Position numbers and translations under genes: made by a program. From a virus: 30,520 nt of DNA. This document shows positions 14,323 through 20,970 of the stretch, in pieces (within the stretch, counting starts at the first letter, position 1; each line of letters starts with the position of its first letter). The notes under the pieces were generated by a model that did no database searches, was not told where the DNA came from, and saw only the letters and a program-made list of their open reading frames with translations. The stretch covers positions 1-30,520 of the IMG/VR virus record IMGVR_UViG_3300042307_000633; one strand, given 5' to 3'.

Positions 14323-16257
14323 ATGGCATACGGTGTTAAATACAGATTAGAATTTTCAGATGTTAAAGGCAATAAAAGAAAGGTAGAGATCCTTAAAAAA
14401 GATTATGTATCATCTGTTTTGCCTATGGTTTGCCAAGGGGAACCGGTAACAATAGAATGGCGAGCAGATAATGATATTTATGAGCCATTAATTGGATCAA
14501 ACGCATCTTTACATTTAATGGTAACAGATACGGTATCTTATGACAATTTCTATGAATATGATGAAAGAGAATATTTATTAAAAATATCTTATGAATCATC
14601 AGCAGGTGTTTATAGTCTATATTGGATGGGATTTATTAGTAATGATATTTACATCGAAGCAATAACGACAAAGCCATATCCATTAACAATAAATGCCACA
14701 GATGGTTTAGGATCGTTAGAAGGATTTAATACATGGATGCCGGCAAATGGTGAAGCTGATCCAACATTGTGGAAATTTATTCACAATAATTTAAACTATT
14801 TAAATTTAGATTTTAACATTTACATATCTAATGACATTAGAGGATCAGCAGAAAGTGAATGGGCAAATGTATTTAACATTGTGAACATTAAAAAAACAGG
14901 AATGTTTCACAAAAATTATATTATTTGGGATGCCAAAACCGTATTGAGATCAATATTAATTGGATTTAATTGCAAGATTTTTCAAAGTTATGGCAGATGG
15001 TACATAGTTAATTCATCATCTTATGGGGATCAAAGAATTATAGCAGGTATTCAAAATGGCACATACACAGGTAATGGTATTTTAGCTGCTAAACAAGCAT
15101 TTTTAGCCGGTGGAACAGAGGAAATAAAATACTTAATTTATGATTATTTAGGGGTTTATCAATCTACCATACAGCCATCAATGCTTTACATAGCACCAAG
15201 CCAAGCGCAGCCAATTAATAATAATTTAGTTAGGGAAATTAAACGGCCTGTAAAAAGGTATCAAGAAATAGTTAATATTGAACAAAAGCAAATAGATCTA
15301 AACTATAATGGATCCTTTGAATTTGATTTAGAGAATTGGTCTAATGATTCTGGATCTTATACGATTTCAGATGTGCCATTTGCCGGATTAAAAAGCTATA
15401 GATTTACTGAATTTACGACAGTATTAGGAACGTATACACAGAAATTGCATAGCACCGGTGGTTTAAATATTGTAAAAGGAAATCAATACCAATTGTTAAT
15501 TTCAGTTAATGTAGATGAGGCAAGTGGTGGATTTAACGGCACCAGAATTCCGTATTATATTAGATACTTAAATTCAGGTAATTATTGGTATTGGTCAACA
15601 GTAAATCAATCATGGGGTAATTCCGGAACAATTATATGGAATGATGAAAAAATATTAGATGCCGAGGGAGAATATGAAGTAATTAAAATTACCACAGGTG
15701 CAGCGCCAGATGGTGGCCCTATGGAAATAGGAATTGGGGTAACTTATATAGATGCATCAGGTAGTTACACAGCTACCTATATTGATAATTTTGTTTTACG
15801 AAATATTGATACAGAGCAAAATGTGTATAAAGAGATTCTATTTATTAGGGTTCAAAATACATCTTTTATAGCTACAGATCTAATGGAACATGAGGGAATT
15901 TATCAAAGTAGTGTTCCTGATTTCATATTTTTAGGGGCATTTTTTACTAATAATACTTTTAAAAGGGCGCAAGATTCTACAGCCAAAGTGATTGAAGAAA
16001 TTGTAACACAGCAAAGGATTAACGATTTTAGGGAATATAATAAAACCTATGAAGGGGATTTTTACAATCAGGTTCAATACAATATGTTAAGTATGGCAAA
16101 TAAATTTTTTATTAATTTTGCCACACCAGAAACCGATTCAGCGATCATGGATTCCATTAAATTATCAGTTAAATCAAATGTGTATACTGTAAGGTGTCAT
16201 ATCCCTAATAATTATACAGATATTGCCAATAATTACAGGGTTAGTTATCAGGAATAG
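14323..16257 (+). CDS. Tail tip / baseplate protein
   Basis: A 644-aa protein directly after the tape measure, where distal tail and hub proteins lie. Residues 1 to about 130 (YRLEFSDVKGNKRKVEILKKDY, EPVTIEWRADND, YEPLIGSNASLHLMV) are of the kind that begins tail-tip proteins of Bacteroidetes phages. Residues about 325-490, starting NGSFEFDLENWSND and ending YIDNFVLRN, look like an inserted jelly-roll carbohydrate-binding domain. The C-terminal part (about 500-644) is helical then beta. It probably contacts the cell surface. It is the last gene of the tail operon; two terminators follow. Family assigned by position and general form, not by a diagnostic motif. Confidence 0.75.
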   Translation: MAYGVKYRLEFSDVKGNKRKVEILKKDYVSSVLPMVCQGEPVTIEWRADNDIYEPLIGSNASLHLMVTDTVSYDNFYEYDEREYLLKISYESSAGVYSLYWMGFISNDIYIEAITTKPYPLTINATDGLGSLEGFNTWMPANGEADPTLWKFIHNNLNYLNLDFNIYISNDIRGSAESEWANVFNIVNIKKTGMFHKNYIIWDAKTVLRSILIGFNCKIFQSYGRWYIVNSSSYGDQRIIAGIQNGTYTGNGILAAKQAFLAGGTEEIKYLIYDYLGVYQSTIQPSMLYIAPSQAQPINNNLVREIKRPVKRYQEIVNIEQKQIDLNYNGSFEFDLENWSNDSGSYTISDVPFAGLKSYRFTEFTTVLGTYTQKLHSTGGLNIVKGNQYQLLISVNVDEASGGFNGTRIPYYIRYLNSGNYWYWSTVNQSWGNSGTIIWNDEKILDAEGEYEVIKITTGAAPDGGPMEIGIGVTYIDASGSYTATYIDNFVLRNIDTEQNVYKEILFIRVQNTSFIATDLMEHEGIYQSSVPDFIFLGAFFTNNTFKRAQDSTAKVIEEIVTQQRINDFREYNKTYEGDFYNQVQYNMLSMANKFFINFATPETDSAIMDSIKLSVKSNVYTVRCHIPNNYTDIANNYRVSYQE

Positions 16258-16301
16258 TTTAGTTTGTTTTCATAGTAAATAGGTTGTGTTTGTATAAATG
16301 G

Positions 16302-16322
16302 CCCGATTTTTAATCGGGTTGT
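16302..16322 (+). terminator. Terminator after tail operon (first)
   Basis: A 7-bp perfect stem, CCCGATT (16302-16308) with AATCGGG (16312-16318), 3-nt loop, followed by TTGTTTATT. Extends by two G-U pairs. Confidence 0.75.
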
Positions 16323-16345
16323 TTATTGGTTAGGTTGGGATGCAA

Positions 16346-16377
16346 AAAGATCATTAACATTGTTAGTGGTCTTTTTT
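16346..16377 (+). terminator. Terminator after tail operon (second)
   Basis: A 12-bp stem with two G-U pairs, AAAGATCATTAA (16346-16357) with TTAGTGGTCTTT (16363-16374), 5-nt loop, followed by TTT (T-run 16372-16377). Second of two tandem hairpins ending the structural operon. Confidence 0.85.
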
Positions 16378-16384
16378 GTTAATT

Positions 16385-16423
16385 TACATTTGTGATTTGT
16401 ATTTGTTTATTTGACTAATTTTG
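16385..16423 (+). promoter_or_regulatory. Two -7 boxes before phosphoesterase gene
   Basis: TACATTTG (16385-16392) and TAATTTTG (16416-16423) both match TAnnTTTG. The second is 13 nt before the ATG at 16437 and has TTTG at 16396-16399, 16 nt upstream, as a possible -33 element. Its ACTAATTTTGA core is the same as that before the prohead protease. Confidence 0.6.
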
Positions 16424-16436
16424 AAAAAAACTAATC

Positions 16437-17435
16437 ATGGGTAAAGAAGAAAAATACAATATAATCCGAGATCATTTTTTCAAATGCCATTATAATCTAA
16501 AGAATTTTCACGAGCAGCATTACCAAGATTATGGATATAAAAATCCTAAAATGTTGAAAGATGCAATGGTAATGCAAGGCATTACATTAAAAGCAAAAAA
16601 TGAATTTATACAAAAGCAAAGCACCAAGCAAACAGCTGAATTTAAAGATTACAATTTAGATAGTTTAGACTATTTTGGTATAGCTGAATCAATAGGTAAG
16701 GATCATTTACCGTTCTATTTGCCAAATCAATTTAAAAAGGTTGGAATTTTATCAGATATTCATGTGCCATTCCACCATCGTGAATCATTGGCCTGTGCAA
16801 TTAGCTATTTAAAGAAACAAGAAATTGATTGCCTGTATCTTAATGGGGACATTTTTGATACATATAGCCTATCATCCTTTATTAAAGACCCCGATCTTAG
16901 GGATTTCCCAAGGGAAGTGGATATGTGCAGAGAATTCATGCAAAGAATGAGAGATATTTTTAAGCACATTCCAATCTATTTTAAATTAGGAAATCATGAG
17001 AACCGGTATGCCAGAATCCTACAAAATCAAGCAGAGGAATTCGCACAAATCCATGATCTACAATTTGAGATATTTTTCCATCTGGAGAGGTTAGGATTTA
17101 TCATGGTGCAAGATTGGCAAGGTTGTTACATGGGGGATCTGTTAGTACTACATGGCCATGAATTATATGGATCCGGTGGCGCTAATCCTGCGCAAAATTT
17201 AATGAACAAGGTAATGTGCAATGCTTTAATGGGGCATGTGCATAAAACAAGTTTTGCCATGAAGAAAACAGGATTTAAAGAATCAATTAAAACATACACC
17301 ACCGGATGTTTGACATATACATCACCTAAATATATGGTAATGGCCCAACATAATCAAGGTTTTGCCATTGTAGATATTGAAAATGGCAAAAGCAATGTGC
17401 ATAACATGATCATTAAAGATGGAAAAGTTTTGTAA
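16437..17435 (+). CDS. Calcineurin-like metallophosphoesterase
   Basis: A 332-aa protein with all metal-binding motifs of the calcineurin-like phosphoesterase fold in order: D-x-H (Asp107, His109 in ILSDIHVPFHH), GD-x2-D (Asp138, Asp141 in LNGDIFDTY), GNHE (185-188), HGH (239-241) and GHVH (266-269). The first 100 residues are an extra, helical N-terminal part. The catalytic residues are intact, so it should be an active phosphodiesterase or phosphatase on nucleic acid, nucleotide or protein; the substrate is not evident. It is a single gene with its own promoter boxes, terminators before and after, and no co-transcribed neighbour, like an accessory gene. DNA repair, recombination or counter-defence roles are all possible. 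Confidence 0.9.
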   Translation: MGKEEKYNIIRDHFFKCHYNLKNFHEQHYQDYGYKNPKMLKDAMVMQGITLKAKNEFIQKQSTKQTAEFKDYNLDSLDYFGIAESIGKDHLPFYLPNQFKKVGILSDIHVPFHHRESLACAISYLKKQEIDCLYLNGDIFDTYSLSSFIKDPDLRDFPREVDMCREFMQRMRDIFKHIPIYFKLGNHENRYARILQNQAEEFAQIHDLQFEIFFHLERLGFIMVQDWQGCYMGDLLVLHGHELYGSGGANPAQNLMNKVMCNALMGHVHKTSFAMKKTGFKESIKTYTTGCLTYTSPKYMVMAQHNQGFAIVDIENGKSNVHNMIIKDGKVL

Positions 17436-17475
17436 ATTTAAATGTTAAGTATGGTTTGAGGGTAAAAAGCAAAAG

Positions 17476-17500
17476 AGCATCTAATTTTAGGTGCTTTTTT
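17476..17500 (+). terminator. Terminator after phosphoesterase
   Basis: A 7-bp stem, AGCATCT (17476-17482) with AGGTGCT (17489-17495), one G-U pair, 6-nt loop, followed by TTTTTCTT. Flanking A and T runs extend the stem. Seven nt on lies a -7-like box. Confidence 0.82.
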
Positions 17501-17502
17501 CT

Positions 17503-17522
17503 TATATTTAGGGAGTACTCCC
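17503..17522 (+). promoter_or_regulatory. Promoter-like box abutting a 12-bp palindrome
   Basis: TATATTTA (17503-17510) matches the -7 consensus except for its last base. It abuts the perfect palindrome GGGAGTACTCCC (17511-17522), exactly where transcription would start. An operator that blocks initiation is a reasonable inference; no binding protein is identified. Confidence 0.5.
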
Positions 17523-17539
17523 TGTTAATGCCCCTAAAA

Positions 17540-17576
17540 AATAGGTAAAAAATAGGTTACCTATTAAAAACCTATT
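17540..17576. repeat. Symmetric four-copy AATAGGT array (operator or origin candidate)
   Basis: AATAGGT occurs at 17540-17546 and 17551-17557, and its reverse complement ACCTATT at 17559-17565 and 17570-17576. Both arms have an 11-bp period with AAAA between the copies, and the whole is centred on T17558. An 11-bp period puts each pair on the same face of the helix. It lies between the last late-type gene and the early genes, with a strongly AT-rich stretch (17577-17640) next to it, so either a repressor operator or a replication origin with iterons is possible. Confidence 0.75.
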
Positions 17577-17640
17577 GGATAATTATGATATTATTTTTTA
17601 AAAAAGTTTTAAAATGTTTTGGAAATATTAAATAAGGGTG

Positions 17641-17648
17641 TACATTTA
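17641..17648 (+). promoter_or_regulatory. -7-like box before early genes
   Basis: TACATTTA differs from TAnnTTTG in the last base only. It lies 4 nt before one in-frame ATG (17653) and 31 nt before the preferred one (17680). Confidence 0.4.
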
Positions 17649-17679
17649 CATCATGTTAAACAATCAAACCAACAAAAAC

Positions 17680-17892
17680 ATGACAAATTCAATTAAAGTA
17701 GGCGATTTTATTAGAGGTTCATACAAATATGGATGTATTTGTGGAGTTGTTTCAGAAGTAAAAAAATCAATTGTTGTAATTAAAAAATGCAAAATGCATT
17801 ATAATGTTTACACATTGACAGATACATTATGTAATGTAACTAAAAGTAGAATACACATAATAGGGTTAAATCAAGAAGAATCAATAGTTTAA
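17680..17892 (+). CDS. Uncharacterised small early protein
   Basis: A 70-aa protein if started at ATG 17680; ATG 17653 is in frame and would add nine residues, and would be near-leaderless from the box at 17641. I prefer 17680 because MTNSIKVGDFIRG has the usual form and an A-rich leader. The sequence looks all-beta (VGDFIRG, GVVSEVKKSIVVIKK, YNVYTLTDTL, RIHIIGL), like a small SH3 or OB-type barrel, with four Cys. First gene of the early region, alone between the control region and a terminator, which suggests strong early expression. Function unknown. Confidence 0.65.
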   Translation: MTNSIKVGDFIRGSYKYGCICGVVSEVKKSIVVIKKCKMHYNVYTLTDTLCNVTKSRIHIIGLNQEESIV

Positions 17893-17905
17893 AATATTTA
17901 TCCTG

Positions 17906-17933
17906 TGCCATGGCAGATTCCATGGCATTTTTT
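17906..17933 (+). terminator. Terminator after first early gene
   Basis: A perfect 8-bp stem, TGCCATGG (17906-17913) with CCATGGCA (17920-17927), 6-nt loop, then six T. Confidence 0.88.
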
Positions 17934-17946
17934 AATTTATCAAACC

Positions 17947-18075
17947 ATGAAAAAAATCATTAATTACATCACAGATTTCCACCATCAGGATCCACAGGGT
18001 TTATACGGTGGCATTGCTATTTACACATTTTTTTATTTCCTATTGTTTCACATCCTACCAATTATCAAACCATGA
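17947..18075 (+). CDS. 42-aa membrane protein
   Basis: Translation gives MKKIINYITDFHHQDPQG followed by a hydrophobic, aromatic segment (about residues 22-40) ending IIKP, a single-pass membrane protein. It is supported as real by its start context, TTATCAAACC-ATG, identical over 18 nt to that of the next gene, and by the ATGA overlap with that gene at 18072. Function unknown. Confidence 0.6.
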   Translation: MKKIINYITDFHHQDPQGLYGGIAIYTFFYFLLFHILPIIKP

Positions 18076-18269
18076 AAAATGAAGAATCGTTTATTTTAAA
18101 AATGAAATTTCGTGATGATGCCGGATATTATACGGTGATCAGGGAGTTTTACACCTTTAATGAGGCGCAATCCTTTTTAGATAAAGAATGGCGCATATTT
18201 AGGGGCCGGTTAATACAGATCATGGATATACCGGATCCAATCCAATCTAATCAAATCAATCATGCGTAA
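18072..18269 (+). CDS. Uncharacterised small early protein
   Basis: A 65-aa protein. Its beta-rich N-terminal half (ILKMKFRDDAGYYTVIREFYTF) runs into a helix (NEAQSFLDKEWR) and then a strand, an arrangement seen in small alpha/beta phage proteins. No family recognised. It overlaps the preceding 42-aa gene by 4 nt and the next gene by 8 nt, so it is part of a coupled early operon leading to the recombinase. Confidence 0.7.
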   Translation: MKNEESFILKMKFRDDAGYYTVIREFYTFNEAQSFLDKEWRIFRGRLIQIMDIPDPIQSNQINHA

Positions 18270-18456
18270 AGTAAAGCAGTACGAAATACATCAAATGGTG
18301 GCAGAGAATCTAAATAAAATGGGATATCTGCCACATAGTGCAAGGGAGTTTAAACCCCATAACATCCAGAGTATTATTAGCCGAAAGGTAAATGATCCTG
18401 TGATCAATTCAGAAATAGAAAAAGTTATTAACATCCTAAACCAAACCAATAAGTAA
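18262..18456 (+). CDS. Small possible helix-turn-helix protein
   Basis: A 64-aa basic protein. The stretch NIQSIISRKVNDPVINSEIEKVINIL (residues about 35-60, split here by my reading into a recognition-like helix, a turn with NDP and a final helix) resembles the end of Xre/Cro-type domains, and the N-terminal YEIHQMVAENLNKMG could be the first helices. A DNA-binding role would make it a candidate for the operator at 17540. This is inference from pattern only. It overlaps the preceding gene by 8 nt and is followed after 1 nt by the ERF gene. Confidence 0.65.
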   Translation: MRKVKQYEIHQMVAENLNKMGYLPHSAREFKPHNIQSIISRKVNDPVINSEIEKVINILNQTNK

Positions 18457-18457
18457 A

Positions 18458-19033
18458 ATGAATGCAAAAAATGATTTGGCCATTATACAGGCCGAAGTCC
18501 AAGCACCAAAGAATAAATTTAATTCCTTTGGTAAGTATGCGTACAGGTCAGCTGAAAACATCATAGAAGCTGTTAAGCCGATTATAAATCCCAAGGGATA
18601 CCATTTGATCCTATCCGATGAAATGGTGATCATAGGCGAAAGATATTACATCAAAGCCACAGCCACCATCAGCAATGGCGAAAAGTCCTACAGCGCCACA
18701 TCTTATGCCAGAGAACCAGAGGAAAAAAAGGGCATGGATTCTGCGCAGATTTCCGGAACGACAGGCAGTTACTCACGAAAGTATGCGTTGAATGGATTAT
18801 TTGCTTTGGATGATCACAAAGATTCTGATGCAACATCTACTGAAACCAAACCTAATGTAGTAGTAGAGGAAATTAAATTATCTAATGATGAAAGGATTGA
18901 ATTAATTAATTCATTAGATGCTTGTGAAAACATAGATGATATAAAAGAATTATGGAAATGTTTAGATCCAAAATATAAAGGCATTGAGCAAGTTAAAAAT
19001 TTAATAAAAATACGAAGAATTGAATTATCATGA
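18458..19033 (+). CDS. erf: ERF-family single-strand annealing recombinase
   Basis: A 191-aa single-strand annealing protein of the ERF family. Family-typical segments: FNSFGKYAYRSAENIIEAVKPI (residues 21-42 region), GYHLILSDEM, the strand YYIKATATI, and the hallmark GTTGSYSRKYALNGLFALDD with DxD following. The C-terminal 60 residues are a separate helical part (NDERIELINSLDACENIDDIKEL). Such proteins anneal complementary strands during phage recombination and genome circularisation. It is coupled to the next two genes, one of which has an SSB-like tip, forming a recombination set. Confidence 0.92.
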   Translation: MNAKNDLAIIQAEVQAPKNKFNSFGKYAYRSAENIIEAVKPIINPKGYHLILSDEMVIIGERYYIKATATISNGEKSYSATSYAREPEEKKGMDSAQISGTTGSYSRKYALNGLFALDDHKDSDATSTETKPNVVVEEIKLSNDERIELINSLDACENIDDIKELWKCLDPKYKGIEQVKNLIKIRRIELS

Positions 19034-19497
19034 AAAATGAATTAACACTAAAACCATCCATGATTATAAACATGGATAAGCAAGAAATTATCCATCAGGC
19101 GCAAGTTATGGTGGATGAATTTGATGTATCTTTAAAGGATCCATTGGTGCAATTGGCCATCATATCTAAATTTCAAATCTTATTTGAAACGGTGGATAAG
19201 GGAATCAAGCAGAAATCCATTGATGAACTGCACAAATTAGGTGGCAAACACAATGTGCATGGAGTTGAATTTGCCATAGCAGAGGTCGGCACATCGTATG
19301 ATTACACAGCCACAAAGAAATGGAATGATTTAGAGGATCAAATTAGTTTCCTTAAAAGGCAACAAAAGGAAATTGAAGGATTCTGTAAGGCCATTACCAA
19401 TTTTACCACAACAGTGGATCCGGACACAGGTGAAGCACATGAATTTTATCCGGCATCAAAAAAATCTACAACATCAATTAAAAAAACAGTTAAATAA
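19030..19497 (+). CDS. Uncharacterised protein of the recombination operon
   Basis: A 155-aa, mainly helical protein. Two long helices (about 16-60 and 95-125, the latter WNDLEDQISFLKRQQKEIEGF) suggest a coiled coil; the centre has VHGVEFAIAEVGTSYDY; the tail is Lys/Ser/Thr-rich. It begins 4 nt inside the ERF stop (ATGA) and precedes the SSB-like gene by 2 nt. An accessory role in recombination or replication, such as a Gam-like or loader function, is suggested by place only. Confidence 0.75.
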   Translation: MKNELTLKPSMIINMDKQEIIHQAQVMVDEFDVSLKDPLVQLAIISKFQILFETVDKGIKQKSIDELHKLGGKHNVHGVEFAIAEVGTSYDYTATKKWNDLEDQISFLKRQQKEIEGFCKAITNFTTTVDPDTGEAHEFYPASKKSTTSIKKTVK

Positions 19498-19499
19498 TT

Positions 19500-19820
19500 A
19501 TGGGACAGTTAACAAACATTAGCATCAATTTTAATAAGATTGATCAATCACGATTAACAATAGACAAAAACGGCAATTCATGGCTAAATTTATCAGGATT
19601 TGTGAATGAAATCCCAGATAAATATGGTAATAATGGATTTATTACACAAAGCCAATCCAAAGAAGAAAGGGAAAGTGGCGAAAAGTTGCCCATTTTAGGC
19701 AATTTTAAACTGCCAATGGCAAATACTACCAAAGTACAGACAGAAATCAATCCTAAAGCAAATATGGTGGCAACAAAAGCACCACAGCCAATGGATTTAG
19801 ATGATGATTTACCATTTTAA
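19500..19820 (+). CDS. Probable single-stranded DNA-binding protein
   Basis: A 106-aa protein ending DLDDDLPF, closely matching the acidic C-terminal tip of bacterial SSB (DDDIPF), which docks repair and replication proteins. The N-terminal 70 residues are beta-prone (ISINFNKID, NSWLNLSGFVNEIP, KLPILGNFKLPM) but shorter than a standard SSB OB domain. The middle is a Lys/Ala/Pro linker. It lies directly behind ERF and its partner and before a terminator. The tip is strong evidence for a DNA-binding partner role; the OB fold is not proven. Confidence 0.72.
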   Translation: MGQLTNISINFNKIDQSRLTIDKNGNSWLNLSGFVNEIPDKYGNNGFITQSQSKEERESGEKLPILGNFKLPMANTTKVQTEINPKANMVATKAPQPMDLDDDLPF

Positions 19821-19824
19821 ACAT

Positions 19825-19850
19825 AGGCCGGCAGAAATGTCGGCCTTTAT
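19825..19850 (+). terminator. Terminator after recombination operon
   Basis: An 8-bp stem, AGGCCGGC (19825-19832) with GTCGGCCT (19839-19846), one G-U pair, 6-nt loop, then TTATTATTT. Confidence 0.8.
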
Positions 19851-19859
19851 TATTTAATT

Positions 19860-20123
19860 ATGAGAAAAATAGTAGGTCAATACACAACAAGACATGGCGA
19901 ATTAAGGGCCATTTATTCGGTAGCTAATTCAGTCTTTAAACATAAGGACATAGAATTGGGAGGTAAATTTGATATTCAATATAAATTAGGTAATAAAGAT
20001 GCCTATCTGTCTGGAGTGTTAGAACTTGCCACCGAAGGGAATCGTACATTATTTTTTAAAACAACAGAGGGAAAATCCATAGGGATCCCTATAATGTCAA
20101 TCGTTAAATACATAAGAAAATGA
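19860..20123 (+). CDS. Uncharacterised early protein
   Basis: An 87-aa protein that appears all-beta (KIVGQYTTRHGELRAIYSV, KFDIQYKLG, DAYLSGVLELATEGNRTLFF, KSIGIPIMSIVKYI). No family recognised. The ATG at 19860 follows the terminator tail after a few bases with no -7 box visible, so some readthrough must feed it. Its stop overlaps the next start as ATGA. Confidence 0.7.
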   Translation: MRKIVGQYTTRHGELRAIYSVANSVFKHKDIELGGKFDIQYKLGNKDAYLSGVLELATEGNRTLFFKTTEGKSIGIPIMSIVKYIRK

Positions 20124-20236
20124 AAAAAAATGAATTAGGGTACACCTTTAATCAGGTGTTTGCACATATTGATAAGCAGCTTAAATTAAACTATATTAAG
20201 TTAGGTTATGTCGGCATTGCACAGAATCAAGATTGA
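20120..20236 (+). CDS. 38-aa uncharacterised protein
   Basis: Translates as MKKNELGYTFNQVFAHIDK and ends GYVGIAQNQD. The ATGA overlap with the preceding stop and the MKK start favour a real gene; its 3' end overlaps the next gene by 29 nt, which is more than usual here and lowers confidence. Confidence 0.5.
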   Translation: MKKNELGYTFNQVFAHIDKQLKLNYIKLGYVGIAQNQD

Positions 20237-20414
20237 AGAAATACGAAATCTTGAATTAATAGAAGAAATTACGCAAGTCGTTTTGAAATATAAACGAAAT
20301 GGCATCCTACCAAATGATGCTAAAATTGAGGAAAAATCGTTATTGATATACCTTAATAACCGTTACGCAGTTTATAATAAATTCAATCACATTGATGATC
20401 ATTTAGGAATATGA
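20208..20414 (+). CDS. Uncharacterised small early protein
   Basis: A 68-aa mainly helical protein (RIKIEEIRNLELIEEITQVVLKYKRNG, then KSLLIYLNNRYAVYNKF). No motif recognised. It overlaps the 38-aa gene by 29 nt and the next gene by 4 nt (ATGA). Confidence 0.65.
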   Translation: MSALHRIKIEEIRNLELIEEITQVVLKYKRNGILPNDAKIEEKSLLIYLNNRYAVYNKFNHIDDHLGI

Positions 20415-20596
20415 TATTTAACTTTAATTTTAATCCATTAGTAAAGATATTGTTAGTGATTACATTTGTAGCTATTTTTTTAAAGCTAACAGGTGTTTTC
20501 AATTATTCATGGTTTGAATCCATGATCCCTGCCATGGTATTGGTAGGATGTGAATTTTATATTTTTGTATTAGTTTTTTTCTTTTTACGCAAATGA
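20411..20596 (+). CDS. 61-aa two-pass membrane protein
   Basis: Two strongly hydrophobic stretches at about 9-28 (PLVKILLVITFVAIFLKLTG) and 38-58 (MIPAMVLVGCEFYIFVLVFF), a short Asn/Phe-rich start, and a basic RK end. Its start and stop overlap both neighbours by 4 nt. Membrane location is well supported; function is unknown. An early membrane protein could act in superinfection exclusion or be a holin placed outside the lysis cassette. Confidence 0.7.
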   Translation: MIFNFNFNPLVKILLVITFVAIFLKLTGVFNYSWFESMIPAMVLVGCEFYIFVLVFFFLRK

Positions 20597-20862
20597 AAAC
20601 ATTCCAACAGTACGATCAAGAACATCCAGAGATTTATGCAGTTTACAAAAATGTTGCAGAGGAATTTATTAAAAAAGGTATAATTAAAATGGGATTTAAA
20701 CGAATAGTTGAAGAAATCCGGTGGCACAAAAGGATAAAAACCAATGAATACTATAAGATCAGCAATAATTACACAGCTTATTATGCAAGAAAATTTGTTA
20801 ATGATCATCCACAATATGCAGGGTTTTTTAACTTTATGCCATTGCGATCATCAAATAAATAG
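20593..20862 (+). CDS. Conserved phage-type hypothetical protein
   Basis: An 89-aa protein with the pattern FQQYDQEHPEIYAVYKNVAEEFIKKG, then RIVEEIRWHKRIKTNEYYKISNNYTAYYAR and a final DHPQYAGFFNF. I recall this arrangement (NP-x-IY, IRW, K-I-N-N, YYAR, FF) from unnamed proteins in many phages; no function is known to me. Its start overlaps the membrane gene by 4 nt. A -7 box and leader RNA follow at once. Confidence 0.75.
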   Translation: MKTFQQYDQEHPEIYAVYKNVAEEFIKKGIIKMGFKRIVEEIRWHKRIKTNEYYKISNNYTAYYARKFVNDHPQYAGFFNFMPLRSSNK

Positions 20863-20870
20863 TATATTTG
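20863..20870 (+). promoter_or_regulatory. -7 box for leader RNA and replication gene
   Basis: TATATTTG matches TAnnTTTG, starting 1 nt after the preceding stop. The expected start of transcription is about 20875-20878. Confidence 0.6.
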
Positions 20871-20875
20871 TAAAC

Positions 20876-20970
20876 TTTAGCGATCTCACAACATAGCTAT
20901 AAACGGTCTTAAAGGCCATCATTATTGAACCCAAGGTGAGATCTGGGGGATTTAATTGATGGTCTTTTTT
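20876..20970 (+). ncRNA. Structured leader RNA: attenuator or pseudoknot before replication gene
   Basis: Between the -7 box at 20863 and the ATG at 20974 are two interleaved long-range helices: GATCTCAC (20882-20889) with GTGAGATC (20936-20943), perfect, and GGCCATCA (20914-20921) with TGATGGTC (20957-20964), one G-U pair, followed by six T (20965-20970). The order left1-left2-right1-right2 means they form a pseudoknot together or compete as alternatives. The second looks like a terminator, ending 3 nt before the start codon. A small local hairpin GGTCT/AGGCC (20905-20917) also competes with left2. It may be a transcription attenuator or a free small RNA of about 95 nt. Start is estimated. 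Confidence 0.65.

Noticed and set aside
20411-20596. Assigning the 61-aa two-pass protein as the holin
   Set aside because: Topology fits a class II holin, but it lies in the early block far from the endolysin; left as unassigned membrane protein.
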